DNA from: Aradus depressus
Lineage: Eukaryota > Arthropoda > Insecta > Hemiptera > Aradidae
DNA: 64,000 nucleotides
Reading direction: 5' to 3'
Assembly: GCA_963662175.1 (NCBI GenBank)
Contig: OY759217.1
Location: forward strand, 47,468,108 to 47,532,107
The position numbers were made by a program, and so were the translations under genes. Shown one piece after another: positions 42,624 through 55,100 of this stretch (positions are counted from its first letter, which is position 1; every line of letters begins with the position of its first letter). The notes under the pieces are model-generated. The model saw only the letters and a program-made list of their open reading frames with translations. It was not told where the DNA came from and ran no database searches.

Positions 42624-43311
42624 TGTTTATTTTGACTGTAGCGTCTTTGTTATGATTCAAATTCCAATGCGACCTTTGCTAATGTAAACAGCATTGGTTT
42701 ACCCTTCTCCAAGTACTCCTACTCGTTCCTCACCTTTCACCTTGAGATTTCTTAAAATTACAAAGAAATGTTTCATCCCTTTTTCTTATCTACAAATATA
42801 GCAAAACTCGTTGAAGGTATAATTTACTTTGGTTATATACATTAGCGAATATAATTATCACCGCATCATTTCATTTCACTTTTTCGCAAAGTAGGTAGGT
42901 ACCTAAATTGTAAATATTATCTGTCATCCTTGCCATGAAATGTAGTTTTGAAGTTTAAAATAGCTGTTTTAGATGAACTATAAAGTTTAATAGTTAATAT
43001 TAAGTTTCAAGAGCTTTAGATGTGCATTCCTTCAAAGAGGAAATACGAGAATATTAATCTCATCCGCGAAAAAGGACAGACGTATAGAGGGGAAATCGTT
43101 GTGGCTGGTTTTTATGGAACAAAGTGCTTGATTGTCAGAATACTTCTCTGTAAACTGTTTGTAAATGAATAAAAACAAAGAACTTGTTTAAATTTTATAT
43201 TGCCAAGTTTCACCAGAATATATACATAACGTGTACCGGTTTCATGTTTACTTTGACTGTAGCGTCTTTGTTATGATTCTAATACCAATTAGACCTTTGC
43301 TAACGTAAACA
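42624..43311. repeat. About 67-bp direct duplication flanking repeat X copy 2
   Basis: GTTTATTTTGACTGTAGCG... at 42624-42690 recurs as GTTTACTTTGACTGTAGCG... at 43246-43311. It is mariner leader sequence, duplicated on either side of the insertion, as expected of a very long target duplication. Confidence 0.75.
42697..43245. repeat. Repeat X, copy 2 (uninterrupted)
   Basis: Colinear with 24172-25290 plus 42509-42540 but lacking the foldback, SINE E and Tigger. Ends GTGTACCGGTTTCAT, a truncated hammerhead 3' half on the minus strand. It has its own extra 30 bp near 42741-42770. Confidence 0.8.
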
Positions 43312-43441
43312 CTGTTTACTATATGTGAAAACAGTATAATATTTTAATCCAGTCACTGATAGACGTTCAAAAAAATTTAATAAAAAGGTTTAAATTGAAA
43401 TTCAAATTCGGTCGATTTTACTTTATCAGTTTAAACTCGGC

Positions 43442-44250
43442 TTAAAAGCTACTGTGGCCGCTCGAAAAATATGCTCCGTGTTTGGTGAGAAGGCTGTTTC
43501 TGAGTGTAAAGATCAATTTTGGTTTTTCAAATTTCGTCAAAGCGACGAAAGGCTCAAAGACGGGGCTCATCTTGGAAGACCTCAAGTTGCCGAAGAACAG
43601 AAAGTTCGGGAATTGATAAAGTCGGATTCACGTCAAACATGTTCGGAAATAGCTAACAGACTAGATATTTCAGAAACCTACATGAAATGGGGAAAAATAA
43701 AAAAGCTTGACAAATGAGGCCCTCACAAGTTATCGGTTGCCAATAAGATGATTCGATTACCAACACAACCTCGATTAAAAAATGATCCATTTTTAGACAG
43801 AATAATCACTTGTGATGAAAAATGGGTATTATACAATAATTTTAGGCGATGTTATCAATGGCTCTCAGCTGATGAAGAGGCCATAAAATTTCCAAAACCT
43901 GATCTTCACCCGAAAAAGGTGTTATTGGTTGTTTTATGGACAGGCAAAGGCGTCATGTACTATGAGCTCTTAAGTCAGACCGCTGTTAGCCTAAACTTAA
44001 AATATTCGATTCAGGACTAGTGAATAGAAAAGGATCCTTGCTTCTTCAACCAGACCTATCCCCCACTGATTACCACCTTTTCAGATCTCTGGACAATAGC
44101 CTCAGGCACAAATGTTTTGATATCCGGCAGAATCGGTGTCAAATAAGTTTATTGGCAGCAAAAAGGTATTTGACCTTCCGTCACGTTGGGACAAGGTTGT
44201 TGATTGTAATGGCGATTATTTTGATGAATAAAATTATTTTATATATATAA
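43442..44250 (+). pseudogene. Mariner transposase, stops and internal deletions
   Basis: Frame 1: AARKICSVFGEKAVSECKDQ, then FRQSDERLKDGAHLGRPQVA and RQTCSEIANRLDIS (paired helix-turn-helix region), then KKLDK and a TGA where mariner has W in the WVPHEL motif. It continues DPFLDRIITCDEKWVLYNN, then QWLSADEEAIKFPKPDLHPK and KVLLVVLWTGKGVMYYELL. After a stop and frame change: NRKGSLLLQPDLSPTDYHLF and RSLDNSLRHKCFD. The first catalytic D (CDEKW) and third D (PTDYH) remain. The HDNARPH segment with the second D and the surrounding 25-30 codons is deleted, as is part of the linker before KWGKIKKLDK. It cannot be active. The preserved motif order identifies a mariner of the D,D34D group. Confidence 0.85.
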
Positions 44251-44589
44251 CTTTCTATAATTTTTAATTACCTAAAAAAACCACAGGACTTTTGAAAGGA
44301 CCCGATGTATTCCTTCCGATATATTTCATTTTGTTTAAATCTATTTTCATATAAAAGCAATATCAAGTAATTGAAAAATGTTTAATAAAAATGAAATTTT
44401 CTTCTCGGAACACAGTGCAAACAAATAATATAAAACGAGCACGACGCAGCTGCACTTAACTTCCCCATAGGAAAGCCTCGGTTAGCTTTGGAGAGTTTGA
44501 GTTGGAAAGCTTTTAGCAGATCTACAATAGTTGCATAGTAGAAAGGCTCTCAAATGGTCTAAATCGTGTTTTAATTCCCCAACTATACA

Positions 44590-44870
44590 AAGTATAGAGG
44601 AAGTTATGTATTCGGTCAGAAATTCGATGTTGAGTTTTTACCGGAATTTCATATTTTTCGACCCCCTAATACTTAAAATGAAAAAAAAATATATTTTTTG
44701 TATGTCTGTAACACAATAACTCCTAATAAATCGACACGAAATTTTATGTATACATATATCCAGAATCTCATAAGGAGGAATCCTATTGATCGGCCAATGG
44801 GAAGAAGAGATTAGAGGGACGGCTTAAAACGAAAACCTTAAAAACTGCCGATATAGTGCACGACACAAAA
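44590..44870. repeat. Dispersed repeat, copy 2 (copy 1 at 15170-15490)
   Basis: Same ordered words as copy 1, including GTTGAGTTTTTACCGGAATT and CGACACGAAATTTTATGT. The small frame at 44531-44719 is not a recognised gene. It is followed directly by a hammerhead-like motif, whereas copy 1 is preceded by one. Confidence 0.6.
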
Positions 44871-44884
44871 CAACAGTGAACTTT

Positions 44885-44918
44885 GTGCTGACGATGGCCT
44901 AAGCCAAAACCGGTACAC
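44885..44918 (+). ncRNA. Hammerhead-like motif with perfect stem II, G12 mutated
   Basis: GTG, CTGACGA, T, GGC-CTAA-GCC (perfect stem-loop II), AAAA in place of GAAA, ACCGGT palindrome, A, CAC. Stem and palindrome match the copy at 42525-42558, but the conserved G12 is A, which should abolish cleavage. Confidence 0.45.
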
Positions 44919-44925
44919 TACGTAT

Positions 44926-45583
44926 ATTTTTTTGTGGAATTGGACAATAGGAAAGTTAACTGCTTTTCTTTGGTAATAACCTCCTGCCATTCCCTAATAT
45001 TACAGATCCATAGGTGAGCCAATGGAGATTCTTACTGAGAAAGGAACTGACACTGTACAACGAATTCTCGGATCAACAACTATTATGGATGTTATGATAA
45101 CAGCATGAGGAACTCAGAAGGGCTTCAAGTTAACCCATTGTCTTTGCTGCCTTGAGAGACAACATTTTTCCCTTGACTCAGGTATCCAAACGTAGACAGG
45201 ACTTGGTATTCCCCACAATCCCTGGGAAGGGACACTAAGGAGGTGCCTACACAGCTAAAGTCCCGCTAGGTGTTATGGGGAATCCCGAGGTCTGTCTGGT
45301 ACATGTCTTTCCCTTCCTACATTTTGCAACTAATCTTCTGTAGTAAGACTGTCTTCTCCCCATCCAGTTGCACTATCCTATTAAAAAAACACGTAAATAG
45401 TTAATACTCAGATCATTTGACACTTGGATCAGGGACCTATGAATGGGCTTTTAGAACCATACAAACCAAGTGAAAACATTTTGTTTTCCTATTTAACAAA
45501 TTATTTACAAATTGGTAAACAATTACGAGCCCTAAAGGGCTTTTATATGGGAGTAATAAAACCTTCACCACGCCGTTAGGACC
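44926..45583. other. No gene recognised
   Basis: Mixed sequence; no open frame of note and no element ends recognised. Confidence 0.4.
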
Positions 45584-45593
45584 GATCTAAAAC

Positions 45594-45874
45594 AACACTG
45601 AAAAATAATTTCTATCTAGTTTATTTCTTAGGCTTCTCTGGGATGATCGTTGGTTACTTCTTTCCGTTTTCTTCAACTAGGTTTGACAATATTTCGAAAC
45701 ACTTCCACATCTCTTCTTCGGAACATAATCCATAAAGCCAGTCAACACGACCGAGATAATAAAACAATAGTTTACATTGTCAAACCAAGTTGAAAAAAAT
45801 GAAAAGTAGTAACCAACAATCGTCCCAGAGAAGCCTAAGAAACACACTAGATAGGCATTTTTTTCAGTGTTCTA
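45594..45874. mobile_element. Foldback/MITE with 10-bp target duplication
   Basis: GATCTAAAAC occurs directly at 45584-45593 and 45875-45884. Between them, AACACTGAAAAATAATTTCT and its diverged complement begin arms of about 100 bp (TTAGGCTTCTCTGGGATGAT against ATCGTCCCAGAGAAGCCTAA). No frame. A duplication of 9-11 bp is typical of Mutator-like elements; class is inference. Confidence 0.75.
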
Positions 45875-46047
45875 GATCTAAAACACGGGATCGAGCTGTC
45901 GTCGGTGCTGTGTTACCCGTGTGTTATCACAAGAATTTCTACCTGAACCGTTATTATTGACATTATTTCCTGGGAAGGGGGGTGGGGTGGGGGGGGGGGG
46001 GGGCAGCCAGTCAACCCGACCGAGATAATAAAGCAATAGTTTACATT
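45735..46047. repeat. 45-bp direct repeat and G tract beside the satellite
   Basis: CCAGTCAACACGACCGAGAT... at about 45737-45780 recurs as CCAGTCAACCCGACCGAGAT... at about 46004-46047. A G-rich run of about 27 bases lies at 45975-46001. Confidence 0.8.
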
Positions 46048-46150
46048 TCACAATCATATTTTTATTTTAAGTTTAATTAAATTTAATAATTAACAACCAG
46101 GTAGCATACACAAAATATTAGTATGTTATAACAAAATAATCACACAAATT

Positions 46151-49100
46151 TAAATCAACCATTAAACATTTCATGAGTCTAGTCATCCAGTCTTATACAA
46201 TAAGTAGTAGTAGTAAGTATCCTCAATTAAATAAGCCTTATATTAAATCAACCATTAAACATTTCATGAGACTAGTCATCCAGACTTATACAATAAGTAG
46301 TAGTAGTAAGTATCCTCAATTAAATAAGCCTTATATTAAATCAACCATTAAACATTTCATGAGTCTAGTCATCCAGTCTTATACAATAAGTAGTAGTAGT
46401 AAGTATCCTCAATTAAATAAGCCTTATATTAAATCAACCATTAAACATTTCATGAGTCTAGTCATCCAGTCTTATACAATAAGTAGTAGTAGTAAGTATC
46501 CTCAATTAAATAAGCCTTATATTAAATCAACCATTAAACATTTCATGAGTCTAGTCATCCAGTCTTATGCAATAACTAGTAGTAGTAAGTATCCTCAATT
46601 AAATAAGCCTTATATTAAATCAACCATTAAACATTTCATGAGTCTAGTCATCCAGTCTTATACAATAAGTAGTAGCAGTAAGTATCCTCAATTAAATAAG
46701 CCTTATATTAAATCAACCATTAAACATTTCATGAGTCTAGTCATCCAGTCTTATACAATAAGTAGTAGTAGTAAGTATCCTCAATTAAATAAGCCTTATA
46801 TTAAATCAACCATTAAACATTTCATGAGTCTAGTCATCCAGTCTTATACAATAAGTAGTAGTAGTAAGTATCCTCAATTAAATAAGCCTTATATTAAATC
46901 AACCATTAAACATTTCATGAGTCTAGTCATCCAGTCTTATGCAATAAGTAGTAGTAGTAAGTATCCTCAATTAAATAAGCCTTATATTAAATCAACCATT
47001 AAACATTTCATGAGACTAGTCATCCAGTCTTATGCAATAAGTAGTAGTAGTAAGTATCCTCAATTAAATAAGCCTTATATTAAATCAACCATTAAACATT
47101 TCATGAGTCTAGTCATCCAGTCTTATGCAATAAGTAGTAGTAGTAAGTATCCTCAATTAAATAAGCCTTATATTAAATCAACCATTAAACATTTCATGAG
47201 TCTAGTCATCCAGTCTTATACAATAAGTAGTAGTAGTAAGTATCCTCAATTAAATAAGCCTTATATTAAATCAACCATTAAACATTTCATGAGACTAGTC
47301 ATCCAGTCTTATGCAATAAGTAGTAGTAGTAAGTATCCTCAATTAAATAAGCCTTATATTAAATCAACCATTAAACATTTCATGAGTCTAGTCATCCAGT
47401 CTTATACAATAAGTAGTAGTAGTAAGTATCCTCAATTAAATAAGCCTTATATTAAATCAACCATTAAACATTTCATGAGTCTAGTCATCCAGTCTTATGC
47501 AATAAGTAGTAGTAGTAAGTATCCTCAATTAAATAAGCCTTATATTAAATCAACCATTAAACATTTCATGAGACTAGTCATCCAGTCTTATGCAATAAGT
47601 AGTAGTAGTAAGTATCCTCAATTAAATAAGCCTTATATTAAATCAACCATTAAACATTTCATGAGTCTAGTCATCCAGTCTTATGCAATAAGTAGTAGTA
47701 GTAAGTATCCTCAATTAAATAAGCCTTATATTAAATCAACCATTAAACATTTCATGAGACTAGTCATCCAGTCTTATGCAATAAGTAGTAGTAGTAAGTA
47801 TCCTCAATTAAATAAGCCTTATATTAAATCAACCATTAAACATTTCATGAGTCTAGTCATCCAGACTTATACAATAAGTAGTAGTAGTAAGTATCCTCAA
47901 TTAAATAAGCCTTATATTAAATCAACCATTAAACATTTCATGAGTCTAGTCATCCAGTCTTATACAATAAGTAGTAGTAGTAAGTATCCTCAATTAAATA
48001 AGCCTTATATTAAATCAACCATTAAACATTTCATGAGACTAGTCATCCAGTCTTATGCAATAAGTAGTAGTAGTAAGTATCCTCAATTAAATAAGCCTTA
48101 TATTAAATCAACCATTAAACATTTCATGAGACTAGTCATCCAGTCTTATACAATAAGTAGTAGTAGTAAGTATCCTCAATTAAATAAGCCTTATATTAAA
48201 TCAACCATTAAACATTTCATGAGTCTAGTCATCCAGTCTTATACAATAAGTAGTAGTAGTAAGTATCCTCAATTAAATAAGCCTTATATTAAATCAACCA
48301 TTAAACATTTCATGAGTCTAGTCATCCAGACTTATACAATAAGTAGTAGTAGTAAGTATCCTCAATTAAATAAGCCTTATATTAAATCAACCATTAAACA
48401 TTTCATGAGTCTAGTCATCCAGACTTATACAATAAGTAGTAGTAGTAAGTATCCTCAATTAAATAAGCCTTATATTAAATCAACCATTAAACATTTCATG
48501 AGTCTAGTCATCCAGTCTTATACAATAAGTAGTAGTAGTAAGTATCCTCAATTAAATAAGCCTTATATTAAATCAACCATTAAACATTTCATGAGTCTAG
48601 TCATCCAGACTTATACAATAAGTAGTAGTAGTAAGTATCCTCAATTAAATAAGCCTTATATTAAATCAACCATTAAACATTTCATGAGACTAGTCATCCA
48701 GTCTTATACAATAAGTAGTAGTAGTAAGTATCCTCAATTAAATAAGCCTTATATTAAATCAACCATTAAACATTTCATGAGTCTAGTCATCCAGTCTTAT
48801 GCAATAAGTAGTAGTAGTAAGTATCCTCAATTAAATAAGCCTTATATTAAATCAACCATTAAACATTTCATGAGACTAGTCATCCAGTCTTATACAATAA
48901 GTAGTAGTAGTAAGTATCCTCAATTAAATAAGCCTTATATTAAATCAACCATTAAACATTTCATGAGTCTAGTCATCCAGTCTTATGCAATAAGTAGTAG
49001 TAGTAAGTATCCTCAATTAAATAAGCCTTATATTAAATCAACCATTAAACATTTCATGAGTCTAGTCATCCAGTCTTATACAATAAGTAGTAGTAGTAAG

Positions 49101-52100
49101 TATCCTCAATTAAATAAGCCTTATATTAAATCAACCATTAAACATTTCATGAGTCTAGTCATCCAGTCTTATGCAATAAGTAGTAGTAGTAAGTATCCTC
49201 AATTAAATAAGCATTATATTAAATCAACCATTAAACATTTCATGAGTCTAGTCATCCAGTCTTATACAATAAGTAGTAGTAGTAAGTATCCTCAATTAAA
49301 TAAGCCTTATATTAAATCAACCATTAAACATTTCATGAGTCTAGTCATCCAGTCTTATACAATAAGTAGTAGTAGTAAGTATCCTCAATTAAATAAGCCT
49401 TATATTAAATCAACCATTAAACATTTCATGAGTCTAGTCATCCAGTCTTATGCAATAAGTAGTAGTAGTAAGTATCCTCAATTAAATAAGCATTATATTA
49501 AATCAACCATTAAACATTTCATGAGTCTAGTCATCCAGTCTTATACAATAAGTAGTAGTAGTAAGTATCCTCAATTAAATAAGCCTTATATTAAATCAAC
49601 CATTAAACATTTCATGAGTCTAGTCATCCAGTCTTATGCAATAAGTAGTAGTAGTAAGTATCCTCAATTAAATAAGCCTTATATTAAATCAACCATTAAA
49701 CATTTCATGAGTCTAGTCATCCAGTCTTATACAATAAGTAGTAGTAGTAAGTATCCTCAATTAAATAAGCCTTATATTAAATCAACCATTAAACATTTCA
49801 TGAGTCTAGTCATCCAGTCTTATGCAATAAGTAGTAGTAGTAAGTATCCTCAATTAAATAAGCATTATATTAAATCAACCATTAAACATTTCATGAGTCT
49901 AGTCATCCAGTCTTATACAATAAGTAGTAGTAGTAAGTATCCTCAATTAAATAAGCCTTATATTAAATCAACCATTAAACATTTCATGAGTCTAGTCATC
50001 CAGTCTTATACAATAAGTAGTAGTAGTAAGTATCCTCAATTAAATAAGCCTTATATTAAATCAACCATTAAACATTTCATGAGTCTAGTCATCCAGTCTT
50101 ATGCAATAAGTAGTAGTAGTAAGTATCCTCAATTAAATAAGCATTATATTAAATCAACCATTAAACATTTCATGAGTCTAGTCATCCAGTCTTATACAAT
50201 AAGTAGTAGTAGTAAGTATCCTCAATTAAATAAGCCTTATATTAAATCAACCATTAAACATTTCATGAGACTAGTCATCCAGTCTTATACAATAAGTAGT
50301 AGTAGTAAGTATCCTCAATTAAATAAGCCTTATATTAAATCAACCATTAAACATTTCATGAGTCTAGTCATCCAGTCTTATGCAATAAGTAGTAGTAGTA
50401 AGTATCCTCAATTAAATAAGCCTTATATTAAATCAACCATTAAACATTTCATGAGTCTAGTCATCCAGTCTTATACAATAAGTAGTAGTAGTAAGTATCC
50501 TCAATTAAATAAGCCTTATATTAAATCAACCATTAAACATTTCATGAGTCTAGTCATCCAGTCTTATACAATAAGTAGTAGTAGTAAGTATCCTCAATTA
50601 AATAAGCCTTATATTAAATCAACCATTAAACATTTCATGAGTCTAGTCATCCAGACTTATACAATAAGTAGTAGTAGTAAGTATCCTCAATTAAATAAGC
50701 CTTATATTAAATCAACCATTAAACATTTCATGAGTCTAGTCATCCAGTCTTATACAATAAGTAGTAGTAGTAAGTATCCTCAATTAAATAAGCCTTATAT
50801 TAAATCAACCATTAAACATTTCATGAGTCTAGTCATCCAGTCTTATACAATAAGTAGTAGTAGTAAGTATCCTCAATTAAATAAGCCTTATATTAAATCA
50901 ACCATTAAACATTTCATGAGACTAGTCATCCAGTCTTATACAATAAGTAGTAGTAGTAAGTATCCTCAATTAAATAAGCCTTATATTAAATCAACCATTA
51001 AACATTTCATGAGTCTAGTCATCCAGACTTATACAATAAGTAGTAGTAGTAAGTATCCTCAATTAAATAAGCCTTATATTAAATCAACCATTAAACATTT
51101 CATGAGTCTAGTCATCCAGACTTATACAATAAGTAGTAGTAGTAAGTATCCTCAATTAAATAAGCCTTATATTAAATCAACCATTAAACATTTCATGAGT
51201 CTAGTCATCCAGACTTATACAATAAGTAGTAGTAGTAAGTATCCTCAATTAAATAAGCCTTATATTAAATCAACCATTAAACATTTCATGAGTCTAGTCA
51301 TCCAGACTTATACAATAAGTAGTAGTAGTAAGTATCCTCAATTAAATAAGCCTTATATTAAATCAACCATTAAACATTTCATGAGTCTAGTCATCCAGTC
51401 TTATACAATAAGTAGTAGTAGTAAGTATCCTCAATTAAATAAGCCTTATATTAAATCAACCATTAAACATTTCATGAGACTAGTCATCCAGTCTTATGCA
51501 ATAAGTAGTAGTAGTAAGTATCCTCAATTAAATAAGCATTATATTAAATCAACCATTAAACATTTCATGAGTCTAGTCATCCAGTCTTATACAATAAGTA
51601 GTAGTAGTAAGTATCCTCAATTAAATAAGCCTTATATTAAATCAACCATTAAACATTTCATGAGTCTAGTCATCCAGTCTTATGCAATAAGTAGTAGTAG
51701 TAAGTATCCTCAATTAAATAAGCCTTATATTAAATCAACCATTAAACATTTCATGAGACTAGTCATCCAGTCTTATACAATAAGTAGTAGTAGTAAGTAT
51801 CCTCAATTAAATAAGCCTTATATTAAATCAACCATTAAACATTTCATGAGACTAGTCATCCAGACTTATACAATAAGTAGTAGTAGTAAGTATCCTCAAT
51901 TAAATAAGCCTTATATTAAATCAACCATTAAACATTTCATGAGTCTAGTCATCCAGTCTTATACAATAAGTAGTAGTAGTAAGTATCCTCAATTAAATAA
52001 GCCTTATATTAAATCAACCATTAAACATTTCATGAGACTAGTCATCCAGACTTATACAATAAGTAGTAGTAGTAAGTATCCTCAATTAAATAAGCCTTAT

Positions 52101-55100
52101 ATTAAATCAACCATTAAACATTTCATGAGACTAGTCATCCAGTCTTATACAATAAGTAGTAGTAGTAAGTATCCTCAATTAAATAAGCCTTATATTAAAT
52201 CAACCATTAAACATTTCATGAGACTAGTCATCCAGACTTATACAATAAGTAGTAGTAGTAAGTATCCTCAATTAAATAAGCCTTATATTAAATCAACCAT
52301 TAAACATTTCATGAGTCTAGTCATCCAGACTTATGCAATAAGTAGTAGTAGTAAGTATCCTCAATAAAATAAGCCTTATATTAAATCAACCATTAAACAT
52401 TTCATGAGTCTAGTCATCCAGTCTTATACAATAAGTAGTAGTAGTAAGTATCCTCAATTAAATAAGCCTTATATTAAATCAACCATTAAACATTTCATGA
52501 GTCTAGTCATCCAGTCTTATGCAATAAGTAGTAGTAGTAGTAAGTATCCTCAATTAAATAAGCCTTATATTAAATCAACCATTAAACATTTCATGAGACT
52601 AGTCATCCAGTCTTATACAATAAGTAGTAGTAGTAAGTATCCTCAATTAAATAAGCCTTATATTAAATCAACCATTAAACATTTCATGAGACTAATCATC
52701 CAGTCTTATACAATAAGTAGTAGTAGTAAGTATCCTCAATTAAATAAGCCTTATATTAAATCAACCATTAAACATTTCATGAGTCTAGTCATCCAGTCTT
52801 ATACAATAAGTAGTAGTAGTAAGTATCCTCAATTAAATAAGCCTTATATTAAATCAACCATTAAACATTTCATGAGTCTAGTCATCCAGTCTTATACAAT
52901 AAGTAGTAGTAGTAAGTATCCTCAATTAAATAAGCCTTATATTAAATCAACCATTAAACATTTCATGAGTCTAGTCATCCAGTCTTATGCAATAAGTAGT
53001 AGTAGTAGTAAGTATCCTCAATTAAATAAGCCTTATATTAAATCAACCATTAAACATTTCATGAGACTAGTCATCCAGTCTTATACAATAAGTAGTAGTA
53101 GTAAGTATCCTCAATTAAATAAGCCTTATATTAAATCAACCATTAAACATTTCATGAGACTAATCATCCAGTCTTATACAATAAGTAGTAGTAGTAAGTA
53201 TCCTCAATTAAATAAGCCTTATATTAAATCAACCATTAAACATTTCATGAGTCTAGTCATCCAGTCTTATACAATAAGTAGTAGTAGTAAGTATCCTCAA
53301 TTAAATAAGCCTTATATTAAATCAACCATTAAACATTTCATGAGTCTAGTCATCCAGACTTATACAATAAGTAGTAGTAGTAAGTATCCTCAATTAAATA
53401 AGCCTTATATTAAATCAACCATTAAACATTTCATGAGTCTAGTCATCCAGTCTTATACAATAAGTAGTAGTAGTAAGTATCCTCAATTAAATAAGCCTTA
53501 TATTAAATCAACCATTAAACATTTCATGAGTCTAGTCATCCAGTCTTATACAATAAGTAGTAGTAGTAAGTATCCTCAATTAAATAAGCCTTATATTAAA
53601 TCAACCATTAAACATTTCATGAGACTAGTCATCCAGTCTTATGCAATAAGTAGTAGTAGTAAGTATCCTCAATTAAATAAGCATTATATTAAATCAACCA
53701 TTAAACATTTCATGAGTCTAGTCATCCAGTCTTATACAATAAGTAGTAGTAGTAAGTATCCTCAATTAAATAAGCCTTATATTAAATCAACCATTAAACA
53801 TTTCATGAGTCTAGTCATCCAGACTTATGCAATAACTAGTAGTAGTAGTAAGTATCCTCAATTAAATAAGCCTTATATTAAATCAACCATTAAACATTTC
53901 ATGAGTCTAGTCATCCAGTCTTATACAATAAGTAGTAGTAGTAAGTATCCTCAATTAAATAAGCCTTATATTAAATCAACCATTAAACATTTCATGAGTC
54001 TAGTCATCCAGACTTATACAATAAGTAGTAGTAGTAAGTATCCTCAATTAAATAAGCCTTATATTAAATCAACCATTAAACATTTCATGAGTCTAGTCAT
54101 CCAGTCTTATGCAATAAGTAGTAGTAGTAGTAAGTATCCTCAATTAAATAAGCCTTATATTAAATCAACCATTAAACATTTCATGAGTCTAGTCATCCAG
54201 TCTTATACAATAACTAGTAGTAGTAAGTATCCTCAATTAAATAAGCCTTATATTAAATCAACCATTAAACATTTCATGAGACTAGTCATCCAGTCTTATA
54301 CAATAAGTAGTAGTAGTAAGTATCCTCAATTAAATAAGCCTTATATTAAATCAACCATTAAACATTTCATGAGTCTAGTCATCCAGTCTTATGCAATAAC
54401 TAGTAGTAGTAAGTATCCTCAATTAAATAAGCCTTATATTAAATCAACCATTAAACATTTCATGAGTCTAGTCATCCAGTCTTATACAATAACTAGTAGT
54501 AGTAAGTATCCTCAATTAAATAAGCCTTATATTAAATCAACCATTAAACATTTCATGAGACTAGTCATCCAGTCTTATACAATAAGTAGTAGTAGTAAGT
54601 ATCCTCAATTAAATAAGCCTTATATTAAATCAACCATTAAACATTTCATGAGTCTAGTCATCCAGTCTTATGCAATAACTAGTAGTAGTAAGTATCCTCA
54701 ATTAAATAAGCCTTATATTAAATCAACCATTAAACATTTCATGAGACTAGTCATCCAGACTTATACAATAAGTAGTAGTAGTAAGTATCCTCAATTAAAT
54801 AAGCCTTATATTAAATCAACCATTAAACATTTCATGAGACTAGTCATCCAGTCTTATACAATAAGTAGTAGTAGTAAGTATCCTCAATTAAATAAGCCTT
54901 ATATTAAATCAACCATTAAACATTTCATGAGTCTAGTCATCCAGTCTTATGCAATAACTAGTAGTAGTAAGTATCCTCAATTAAATAAGCCTTATATTAA
55001 ATCAACCATTAAACATTTCATGAGTCTAGTCATCCAGTCTTATACAATAACTAGTAGTAGTAAGTATCCTCAATTAAATAAGCCTTATATTAAATCAACC

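Larger units (their letters stand above)
42585..44303 (+). mobile_element. Mariner transposon, inactive and interrupted
   Basis: Terminal repeats GGTCCTTTCAAAAGTTCTGT (left) and the complement of GGTCCTTTCAAAAGTCCTGT (right, ending about 44303) flank a mariner transposase relic. Repeat X copy 2 is inserted in the 5' part. Without that insertion the element would be about 1.1 kb, short for mariner (about 1.3 kb) because of internal deletions. Confidence 0.8.
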
